From positions 271,552 to 335,551 of the forward strand of contig QNGE01000269.1 of assembly GCA_008508345.1 (NCBI GenBank): a stretch of 64,000 nt of DNA. The letters are read 5' to 3'. Positions 33,964 through 43,568 of the stretch are shown here, piece after piece. Source of the stretch: Paragonimus westermani. Its lineage: Eukaryota > Platyhelminthes > Trematoda > Plagiorchiida > Troglotrematidae. A program made the translations under genes and the position numbers. Position 1 is the first letter of the stretch. Every line of letters starts with the position of its first letter. The notes beneath the pieces are model-generated. The model ran no database searches and was not told where the DNA came from. It worked only from the letters and a program-made list of their open reading frames with translations.

Positions 33964-36683
33964 CCTCCCTTACGAAGATTGGTAGTAGCTGAGTCCTCTT
34001 CGGGTCAACGTGACTGGCAGTCGGTGGCCAGCGCTGTCGATGGGTCCGACGTCTTGGAGGTCCTGTCTCAGCGGCCGGCAGTAAAGTTGGCGCTTCGGGT
34101 AGCTCGAACGTATCCAGGAGTAGGTAACACGGCATGGTTTCATGGTCGTCACGCGGTTCTTCATTGACACCATAGCGTAGCCGGAACTGATTGCGGACCC
34201 AAATGTCCCCCGCCACGGAAATCTCATAAAGCACATTGCCCCGGCGTCTCGTTATCACACCTTCTGCCCACTGGTTGTGACCGGATCGATAATCACGGGC
34301 ATAGACAGATGATTGAACTGACATTGGGGCGTTTTCTTCTGAAGAAAATTGCTTCGTCGGGATCATGGATGTCAACGTGGTTCGTAGTTTACGACCCATA
34401 TGGGCTTCGGCAGGGGATTGGTTACTGGTTAGCAACTTGTTAGGAGTCGTCTGGTAGACAAACAGGAATTGCCGTAAGGTTTCTTCAGACGTCCTCTCCC
34501 CACGTGATTTGAGCAGAGCACGTTTTAATGTGTCGACGAAGCGTTCTGCCTGCCCGTTGGACTGCTGATTATATGGAGGTGACCGAACGTGTTCAATGGC
34601 ATTGCGTCGGCAGAATTCACCGAACTGACCGGACGTGAATTGGGTACCATTGTCAGACACAATGGTTTCTGATAGACCATGCTGACTGAACAGTCGTCGA
34701 AGAGTGTTGACAGTAGCAGTCGTCGTTAGTGAAGTCAGTGGTTCGACCTCAGGCTATTTGGAAAATGCGTCCACCAAGACAAAATAATATACCCCGTTTA
34801 TTGGACCGGCGAAGTCGACGTGTACTCTCGACCATGGATGCTCCGGGTGAGACCATGGGATCAGTGTCTGGCTGGTTGGCTTTTGAGCAGCCTATTGGCA
34901 ACTGGAACAATGTTTGACCACGTCCTCAATTTGTCGATCTATGCCAGGCCAGTAAGCATAGCTGCGGCCAATCGCTTTCATTCGGTTGGTGCCTGGGTGG
35001 CCCTCGTGAAACTGGCGGAGGACCAACGGACGAAGGCTGGCTGGAACCACGACACGATCTGCAAACATCAGGCAGTCTCCAACCAACGAGAGAGACTCAC
35101 GGCGTTGTTGTAGCTGTTGTAAGTCTTCTGTCAGAATCGTGATAGGCCAACGGCCTTGGACGTACTGAGCAGCTTGTCGGAGGACTTGGTCTTCCCCTGT
35201 GGCCCGCTTAATGTCGGTCACAGTGACCGGATAGTGTCTGGTTCAATAGACACCGTGGCGATCACCGCATCCTTTTCGGCCGGTCGAAGGTTGCTGATGA
35301 GGCGGGAGAAAGCATCGGCTCGTCCGAAATCCTCTGTCTTTCCGTGCTGAATCCTAAAGTTATAGCCGAGCAAAATGGTGGCCCAGCGTTGAAGTCGGTT
35401 AACGGAATGCACCGGTATGCCCTTCCTTGAGCCGAAGATTGACAGTAGTGGCTTGTGATCAGTTAGTAGGGTGAAAGGTCGACCATAGATCACCTTGTGG
35501 AACTGTTTCAATGCGAACACCAATGTAAGAGCCTCCTTTTCTATCTGGCCGTAGTTCCTCTCAGCATCTGTAAGTGTTCTGGAGGCATGCATAATCGCTT
35601 TTTCCGATCCGTCAGGAAACATGTGGAGGACGACTGCGCCAACATCGTAATCGGAAGCATCGGCTGCCACGACGATTAGCAGTGTGGGGTTGTAGTGGGT
35701 CAGGAGCAGGTTGGAGCTGAGCATCGATTTCAGCTGAACGAATGCAGCCTCACAGTCGGGAGACCAGTACCAAGGTGCGTCCTTCTCCAGCAAACGATTG
35801 AGCGGGGCCCGGACGCTATGTAACGAGGATAGAAAAGCCCCGTAGTAGCTGATCAACCCAAGAAAGGAACGAAGTGAAGGGACATCCTTGGGTGGCGGCG
35901 TCTCGTGAATAGTGCGGATGTTCTCAGGGTCAGGATGACGGTCGGCTGCATCATAAATGAAACCCAGGTATTTGATAGATTGAAAAAAGGATTGGCATTT
36001 CTCCAGTCGCAATCGAAATCCGTATTCTTGGATACGCTCAAGGACGGCATGAATTCGAATTTGCCAGTTTTCTGGGGTATGTCCGACAATCAGGATGTCG
36101 TCCAAGTACGCAACTGTTCCAGAGAGACCAGCGAGAAGCGTATCCATCACCTGCTGGAAAATTACATGGGCCGTTTTGATACCAAACGGCAATCTGATAT
36201 ATTGAAATAACCCACGGTGGGTGTTGATAGTGACTAAGTTCCGGGACTCGAGTGTGACCTCGACTTGTAGATAAGCGTCAGCAAGATCCAGTTTGGCGAA
36301 ACACGTTCCACCATTGAGGGTTGTGTATAGACCGTCTGGTACCGGTTCGATTCCAAAGCAGAATTCAGTCCAGTTGAGAAATCGGCACAGATGCGAATCG
36401 AACCATTGGCTTTTTTGACCACGACAACTAGAGCGGCCCAAGCGGAAAACGACACAGGACTGGGGACACCCTGTTTCTCAAGACGTTTGAGCTCTGCGTC
36501 CACAGGTGCCAAAGCTGCGTGTAGTACCAGCCTCTTCTGACGGAAAACCGGTTGAACTCCTGGAGATAAATGAAGGATTGCTTGGGTCCTAGAGCAGAGT
36601 CCCAAGCCTTCCTGAAAAACTGGCGCGAACCGTTGGACGATTCCAGTTGTCGCGTCGAATGGCACAGCAGAGGACCGCACCTA
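33964..36683 (-). pseudogene. Ty3/gypsy pol: RT, RNase H, integrase
   Basis: On the minus strand, RT starts near 36680 (FAPVFQEGLGLCSRTQAILH; WAALVVVVKKANGSIRICAD). After a frameshift near 36355 it continues with GTCFAKLDLADAYLQVEV and catalytic YLDD at 36097-36108. RNase H follows (AADASDYDVGAVVLH; LLTDHKPLLSIFG). After another shift near 35225 come the integrase zinc-finger end (GHPGTNRMKAIGRSYAYWPG; KHCSSCQ) and the core, with VDFAGPINGVYY, SDNGTQFTSGQF and SNGQAERFVDTL keeping the D, D and E residues. Stops lie at 34892-34894 and 34754-34756. The 302-codon frame ending at 33752 runs past the polypurine tract into the LTR, so its last 70 or so residues are read-through. Gag and protease are absent. 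It is the least damaged LTR element here but cannot make one polyprotein. Confidence 0.85.
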
Positions 36684-36725
36684 GTCGCATCAAAAATTTT
36701 CGAGGAACTGGCGACTTCCCCGACA
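36684..36725 (-). repeat. Ty3/gypsy 5' LTR remnant, 42 bases
   Basis: This matches the first 40 bases of the 3' LTR, ending at GCGAC, and then joins directly to RT coding sequence. The rest of the 5' LTR, primer-binding site, gag and protease are missing, so one large deletion runs from inside the LTR to pol. Confidence 0.65.
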
Positions 36726-37074
36726 ACCTGTTAACCAATGCGGCAGTCTTTATATTGGGCACAACGCAGACGCTAAACTACGTTCGTTTTTGGGCAATGC
36801 TCAGACTGCCCGATCACCTAGGGGAGACTATCTTGCCAACTCCAATCGATAATCCCTCAACCAGGACCTTTCTCTAAGTCGAAATCTGGGAAATCACCAA
36901 ACTTGCTGAGCGATATTTTGATTGCTGGAAAGTGTTTTTTGGTTACTTCGAGATGGACACAATGAACTTGACAAAACACTCACTGTGTCTCCCTTCTCAG
37001 TGGTCTGGGCAATCTGAGCACTATTCACGAGCAAATTTGACTAAACATTCGCATATGGTAATTCAATCGTATCT

Positions 37075-37155
37075 GCTGCGAGGCCAGTAGTCAACCGGAC
37101 TACTCTACGAATGCGTGACCGGATTTCAAATTCCGGTCACGGTGTTGTAACCGTA
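37075..37155 (+). repeat. tRNA-like (SINE-type) fragment with hairpin, tentative
   Basis: GTGACCGGAA and TTCCGGTCAC, with CAAAT-type sequence between, pair around 37115-37140 in a T-arm-like hairpin containing GGATTTCAAATTCC, close to a pol III B box. It resembles the minus-strand fragment at 33413-33500. An upstream CAGTAGTCAACCGG could be a D-arm remnant. Confidence 0.35.
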
Positions 37156-37486
37156 AAAGGCGCTTAGCCTAGAAAGTTGCTTGTTACACGAAATCCGTTA
37201 CAGGGCATGTAAAAACACAGAGAAACAGATGTGAACACCACTTCCTGTGGCTGCTGTGTGTTCACATCAGTTGGGTGGCAGTGCATCTTTATTCGCCCTG
37301 ATGGCACGTCTCGCGTAGTGCATACATCCTTTTCTAATATTCGCTTCTGGTCCGTCGTCTTCCTGGCGTTAAGAACTGCGCTTTAGTTCTCGAGCGTACG
37401 AGTTGTGCCATACTACTCACAAACGAAGGCGCATGTTATACAACAGTGATAACGATGTGCACTATTGACGGGTTCCATTTAGTGCT

Positions 37487-37550
37487 TTCTTTCGAAAAAG
37501 TCTATGGGAATGCAGAAGCTGTAATCAGTTGTAAGTGATGTTCAGTTTGC
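37487..37550 (+). repeat. Interspersed repeat, copy 2
   Basis: Contains TTTCGAAAA, GTCTATGGGAA, AGAAGCTGTAATCAGTTG and TAAGTGATGTTC in the same order as copy 1 at 5561. Confidence 0.55.
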
Positions 37551-38900
37551 ATCAAGTGAGTCTCGTGCTGTTTACCAGTAATTAAGTGGAAAATGATAGC
37601 AGTCCGAACATCATCAGTTATGGACCCCTAAACGGTTGTCGGTTGTCTTATTTGCATACCTTCCAGCCTTATTCTGCTGTGTCTACTTTGGCTTATATTT
37701 CCTATCCATGGTTCCAGTTTCTACTGAACGCAACTCGTTGGAAATGTTTAGACACAATCATCTGATGCCTACGATCGCCTTTCGTCGACCCATTTAACCC
37801 CGGATATCAATGGCAACATCTTGACGCTAAAAGATTAACCTCTGCAATACCCAAAGATGTTTTCACCGTCACTTGAAGCTGACTTGTTTGAACGATAGTC
37901 ACAATGACATTCCGACGGTTGCTTAATTCTTGTCATTTCTGCTTTCTTCGTATGGGGTCCGTCTGTTCATATTGGTCTCATCAGTAGACGAAAGTTGCTT
38001 ACTAATTGTTCCTAGCGCTTCATCATTCTGGTCATTGTTCGTAAAACTGTTTGGGTATGTCGTCAAATATGCTTTCGGAACCACGAACCTGCCTGCCACT
38101 TTCCTTCTACACACAAAAACCATGAAATTATGGCCAAACGGTTACATTTCTAGTGTTATATTACACAAGTCATCCTGCTATCTTGTGACACTCTGGGCTG
38201 CACGTGGAGTCTAGATATTGTCAGGCTATTCGAACGTGGACAGTCGAAGACTGTAACCAGTAATCCTGTGATTAGTGGTCGGACTCATGATCATTAAGCC
38301 ATCGACAGCCCACTGATGTTAAGACATAATGATAGGCCTAATGGCATTATGCATGTGGGATGCAGATACAATGCATCGCATTGTGGACCACCCATACTTG
38401 ATGATCAACAACTTGGATCAAAATTTGTTTAATTAGAGTGCAGTTTGTGGTGTATGTAGCAGGTTGACCCAAGATCCTATTGATTTGCCCCGTCCAGTCT
38501 TTGTTATCACATGTGCCCTGTTACACCTACGTGAATTACACTGTCTTGTATCCAAAGGGATAACTATTCTGTATATGTAGTCGGGTAAGTATCCGTGGGA
38601 ATAGCGGAGGTCCGCCTCGATTTACTAACCATGCGTGGAAAGCATCTGGTTTTCATTGAAAGTAAAGAAGCCAAACGCCTTTGCGCGAATCATCTTTTAT
38701 GTCTAGGGGACCTAACACGTTTCCCATGACTGTGAACAGCCCTGCTGTGTTTCACCGTCCTTGGTTTTTCCCATTTCCCCACACGTAGAATCGGATGGGC
38801 AGCGTAGCTGCTCGCCATCTCTCATTCGGATTATAAAAACAACGTAGAGGATCAGTTGGTTGAATAACAGACATGCACGACCTGCCGTAGTTCATGTACC

Positions 38901-38993
38901 AGCGAAGCATTTATCGCACCAGGCAGTATATCCCAAGTTCGCCAATGGTAAGGGGAAATCGCCTAGTAACTGGATTACGAAGTTATGACCACT
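38901..38993 (+). repeat. Diverged repeat, copy 1 (partner 39403-39492)
   Basis: Shares the spaced pattern TTATCG-AC-AGGCA-TATAT, CCAAT-GT, GGG-AAATCG and TAGT with 39403-39492 about 500 bases downstream. Confidence 0.45.
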
Positions 38994-39402
38994 CTGTGAA
39001 ATACTGACCGTTCTGTTGAGTAAACTCAATGGATACCGTTTACTGCATGATCACCACGTCTTGAGTTACCTTTGCTGAGTTTTGTCAACGTTGCGAGTCA
39101 GTCGATCGGCGGGCGCGTACGTCGTATACATTGCCTTATGTGACTGTCGGTGATTTGAAGAAATCGTAAAGCAGCCAAAAGATGTCGCGGTTGTGAGTTA
39201 TGAAAGTGTTCATCGTCTCGCTGAGCAAGCCAGGAAGGTGCCACCTGTTTGGTTCGGGACTGTGCAGTCATCCAAACCTCTGATCAAAACGTTCTCGAAC
39301 AAGGCAACGTGTCACAGTCAATGGCAAGCCCTTATCCATGATGTCCTCTGCTCTTTAAAAATTTCCACTCTCTTGTTTAAATGTTTTTTCCAATACATTC
39401 CT

Positions 39403-39492
39403 AAGCTGAGCTCTTATCGTACGAGGCACTATATACTGAGACCACCAATAGTGGGGTAAATCGGCGTAGTTGTCAAACAACAACGTAGTCAC
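39403..39492 (+). repeat. Diverged repeat, copy 2 (partner 38901-38993)
   Basis: See the partner. The two copies are in the same orientation. Function is unknown. Confidence 0.45.
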
Positions 39493-39589
39493 GAAATCTG
39501 AGAACCCCAACTGTTCCATTGAACAGCGTGGTTATGTGTCACCTGCCTAGCTGGGTTCCTCGTGATCACTCAAATCGCTGGTTGAAAAC

Positions 39590-39795
39590 ATTATCCGATA
39601 TGGTGGTCTGCCTCAGTCAATGACATTCCTGTATCTCATCATTTCTAGTTATTCCGCCTTATCCTCTTTTTTTGTTATTATTTTGTAATCTTTTTAGTAA
39701 CGTTTCTTCTAGGATATTCCACGTCACTGTTTAGCTGAGAGGCAGCCCGATCCACAGTACTTTCTGGTCAGGTTCATGGTTGTTGTGATGACATT
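39590..39795 (+). mobile_element. Fragment shared with second RTE family (26285-26470)
   Basis: GATATGG, CAGTCAATG, CTGTAT, ATCATT and later CAGTA-CTTCTGGT-AGG and GTTGTGATGAC occur in the same order as in 26285-26470 inside the endonuclease region of the second RTE family. It is too short and decayed to translate. Confidence 0.45.
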
Positions 39796-39844
39796 TGTGT
39801 GTACTACTGATGAGCTCTAAAGGGAATGAAACTCGATTCTAACG

Positions 39845-39925
39845 ATTCTTTTCGAAAGGGGCTGGCTGAAGAGTCTATGGGAAAACGGAAGTAGCGACCA
39901 GCTGCTGGTGTTCAACTTCCGTTTG
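39845..39925 (+). repeat. Interspersed repeat, copy 3
   Basis: Contains TTTCGAAAG and GTCTATGGGAAAAC-GAAG as in copy 2, then a diverged end with GGTGTTCAACTTCC. It follows the retroelement fragment at 39590 by about 50 bases. Confidence 0.45.
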
Positions 39926-42469
39926 TATTCATTCATCTATGTTCCACTTCACGGACCACCATCGGGAACAGTAACAGTCTGATCCATTGTGCCTGTTTGG
40001 AAAGTGAAAATTTATGTGTATGTGAGGCGTCTTTCTTCAAAATTCGGAAACAATCTTCGGAGAAGACGAACATAGCTTATTCTTGTCTTTAGCCATGGCC
40101 GTTGAAGTGTGTTCTGTTAAGTTCCGGATGTGCGTCCGTTAATCCAAATAATCAAATCAAACTTGAAATAAAAGCACAGTCTGGCTGGATCACGCGGATG
40201 TTTGAATTATCTCGTTTCAGCCGTTTGCTGGAGCCGCCATCATATAGGTGATAGTCAAGTCAGTCACCTATTTTGGCATCTTGAAAGATGAATAATCAGT
40301 GTTTATATGGTCATGTCTTTGGCAGACAAAAGAAAGAATCGATCTATCTGTTTGTATGGTCAATTTGTGTGTAAAATGACCGAAATTAATCCTAATCCAT
40401 ATCAAGTAAGGTATAACAGAAACGGGTACGGATTCACACAAGATTGTGAACGTATCTACCCGACCATATGTATGTTGAAATATAGGTATATATTTAAAAA
40501 GAACGATATGTAGACGGTGATTGTAAACAAACGATAAACATCACTCTAGCTTAACAAACACGTCATGGAACAGAAACCAGGTATGACATTTTTTGTCGCA
40601 GGGTAGATGGAAATCGACGTAGTGCAATACGGTTAGTGGAGAAGTAGGCATACCCTCACAAAACTGAGGTTTAGACTGTACGAGATGTAAAGGACCTCAG
40701 ACTTTAAACGGAATTTGCGTGAGTCTTTTAACTTTAATAAAGATCTTCTTCATGAAGATAAAGACGTCAATTTATGGTCTAATGCAACATTTCCTACAGA
40801 TCTGAAAATAAGGAAGGGTTTGTTTCCGACTTAAAATTGGGGGCAGTTGTTAAGAACTCTTGACATTTCGTTCCCTCTGAAAGGACAAGTGAAATCGACG
40901 TATTTAAAAAGGTTGACCACTTGAATGTGCATCAAATCAGATAGTCAGCTCAGAATTGCAGTTCTTCGGATCGAGAAAGGAGGATATATCTAACTGTTAA
41001 CCTCCAAGGATTACACCATCTGTATACTTCAGTAGAAACGGTTGTTTGGAACAGGCACGGAGAAATTGGGACGGGACACCTGATCACATGACTTCTGTAG
41101 AGGGCGATCGGCCGTTTACCAAAATGTCAGTCATCTAGGGTTAACAGTAGCATCTTCTCCCATTGATTCGGTTGAAATCCTTGTAATCTGGGAACCCAAA
41201 AACGGGTGGTGTTGCATTCACAACTCAGGGACAGCAAAGCTGGGCAGGAAAGACAGATCGACGTTTCAGCGGTGGGCCGCAGCCTGTAGTAACCAAATTG
41301 ATGCGGATGCGCAAATTGTTTCTGTGACATTAGATGTGCAAAGATATTTTTTGTCAAAAACTAGGCTCCACTTAATCGTCCGGTTTTTAATTGTACTCTT
41401 GTTTGCTGCTGACATTGTTCTAGCTGTCAGCAATCTTGTGGTATGTGATGGACTACGTTAATTCGTCTACAGAACGCTTAGCCTTATTTTCTGCATGCCC
41501 TTGGGGACTAACTACGGATTGTCCTGCATTATAGAAAGAGCAGTCAATTGAAGAAAGAAATCGAACTAGTTGAAAGACTGGATAGCTCAGTAAGTTACCT
41601 AAATTACTGTTCACTCCTCGCCCACGTAGCGGTGCTTTAGTGGCCACTAAAGTGAGACATCGCAACTCAATTTTGATTGCTACCGATATGTAACTAGACT
41701 CGTAGAAACGATGAAATTGATCTGCATAAAACGAGACATCTTCAGTGAGTAAATTATCCCTCAGCTGCGAAGGCGTGACTTGGAAGGAAATAGTCATTTG
41801 TAGTTATGCATTGAAGTACGTTTATCTGACAGCCGTATTAAATTCCTCAAAGCTGATGCCAGCTCTGATGTCATCCTTGACCGGGGCTGACGGATAACTG
41901 TCGTTCACACCAAACTTCCTAACTCTAAATCGATTTGTTTCCATCCAAGCAACTTAGACCTATGCGATTGTGTTGTAATTGACCCGAAAACCAAAGACAT
42001 GTTGGCTTGTTGCGCTGTCTCCTTTTGTCTCTCCATCGATATCTGCTTCCTGGAGTAGTGGTATCCATGTAATAAGTCAAGTTTTCTTATCTAAAAATCT
42101 AGAATTTCGTTTATCAGTCTGTACCTTGCGCCTTCTTTTGTATTACCCCTTTCGAACGACTTTTCAAACCTCAAGTAAAAACGCCTAACAATTGCGATTT
42201 CAAACCCGTAGCTCCTAATTTATCCGTCCACCGTTAAAAGTGCTCGTTTATGGTCTGATTACTCGTCACCTATAAGTTTGCTTTCTAATCCCCGTTTTTC
42301 GTAGTGTTACATTAAACTTGTGCTGGTGTTCGTTCTTCATTGTTTAAAATGGAATTTATCGGGATCAATTTTGAATTTTGTCAGCTTGTTTTCGCCGTAT
42401 TGGTGTAAAGGACTACTTATTTGCCAGCAGTAAGTAGACAGATTCTATAGTTTAGTGGATCGAGTGCGT

Positions 42470-43040
42470 TTTTCGTGCTACCGGCTTTCACGTCTGTGTA
42501 CGTGTGTCTGCGTGTCGCACCTGGCCCGCGAGCCACGAGATTCCGGTACTTGTGCGTTGTACGAAAGACAAACACACGCGCGTGCGCGCGCACACCGCAT
42601 GTCTAGGTGTGTCTAGGTCAACGACTCGGGATGGAAACTCTTGATTGGCTTAGGGCGTGTCGAGCCACCTGGTTGGATAACGCTAATCGGCTTTCTTCCC
42701 TCGTCCGCGCCTCACGCGCGTGTGCACGCGCACATACACACAGTGGCTCGCGAGCCGAGATTAGCGTCCCCCAGCGCCGTAGTCGGACACATTTGTACCC
42801 TCAGTTTTTCTCTATCCACCCACAGACAGGTGCGCACTCTGGGTTTGTCTGTCTCTAGTCTTTGTTCATCCGCGCTCTGCCCTCATCGATTCGGAGTGAA
42901 CTTCTGTCCTTGTGGTTGTTGCTGTCGGAAGACAATCACCTTCATTCGTCTGTCTGTTACAGCCGCTGCTGGTGTGTTTTTTCTGCGTCGTTTGCCGCTA
43001 CTGACTGTGGTCTCCACTAACTCAGAATTCACAATCGGAC
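42470..43040 (+). promoter_or_regulatory. CpG-rich upstream region of the SPIN-DOC/hAT-like exon
   Basis: The region is strikingly rich in CpG relative to its flanks. It holds two perfect alternating purine-pyrimidine runs (42572-42595 and 42713-42742) that could adopt Z-DNA. GGCTCGCGAGCC at 42745-42756 is a perfect 12-bp palindrome, and a one-mismatch version lies at 42523-42534. A CT-rich stretch follows at 42780-42900. It lies directly upstream of an ATG exon, so I read it as promoter and 5' UTR. No TATA box is obvious. The transcription start is unknown. Confidence 0.5.
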
Positions 43041-43052
43041 TAATTGCATACG

Positions 43053-43568
43053 ATGTCTTCTGCGAGCAGTTTGGAGAAACGACGTCTGAAAGATCGGAAG
43101 CGCAATTTCAACCCGCAATGGGAACAGGATTTTGCGTTCATCAACTATGATGGTAAACCGCTTTGTCTGATCTGTAACATTTCGTTAACCCATTTCAAAT
43201 CATGCAATCTGAAGCGACACTATGAAACGCATCATAAAAAGTTCACCATCGACTATCCGGCCTGGTCTGAGCTTCGAAGAAATAAATTGTTATCGTTGAA
43301 AATGGCCCGCATCAACCCACATGCAAATGCTGTTCCGACCGATCGAGACACAGAGCTGATCTATGATGCCGGTCGAGTAATCACTCGATCTGTGCGTCAA
43401 ACGGATCGTTTGCTATCCAATGCGGAGTTTTGTAAACAACTGATTGCCCGTGTTGTCGTCATATTGGATCCGAGCAATACGCGTTTGCATCGCCTGATCA
43501 CAACTATCCCGGTCGCAGAGTCTGCAGACGATTCGTGGCATGCACGGGGTGGGTGCTCCACTTACCAG
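43053..43568 (+). CDS. Exon 1: SPIN-DOC-type zinc finger, hAT-like N-terminus
   Basis: The open frame can be extended 5' to a TTG, but the first ATG is 43053 and an in-frame TAA sits at 43041-43043, so this start is well supported. The exon encodes 172 residues and ends at CAG|GTAATG (43568/43569), a strong donor at phase 0. Residues 24-66 form a SPIN-DOC-like zinc finger (zf-C2H2_12): DGKPLCLIC, then NLKRHYETHHKKF, with C38, C41, H56 and H60/H61. Residues 72-150 (WSELRRNKLLSLKMA; LLSNAEFCKQLIARVVVI; LHRLITTIPVA) match the stretch after this finger in hAT-derived proteins such as the GTF2IRD2, ZBED and FAM200 groups. The finger probably binds DNA. The hAT catalytic and dimerisation regions are not seen, so they lie in later exons or are absent. 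No stop or frameshift occurs. It is either a domesticated gene or the first exon of a young transposon. Confidence 0.75.

Larger units (their letters stand above)
36726..42460. other. Gene-free stretch with small repeats
   Basis: No coding exon is supported. The stretch holds the separate small repeats listed at 37075, 37487, 38901, 39403, 39590 and 39845. A 114-codon minus-strand frame with ATG (41453-41797) resembles nothing I know. Confidence 0.5.
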
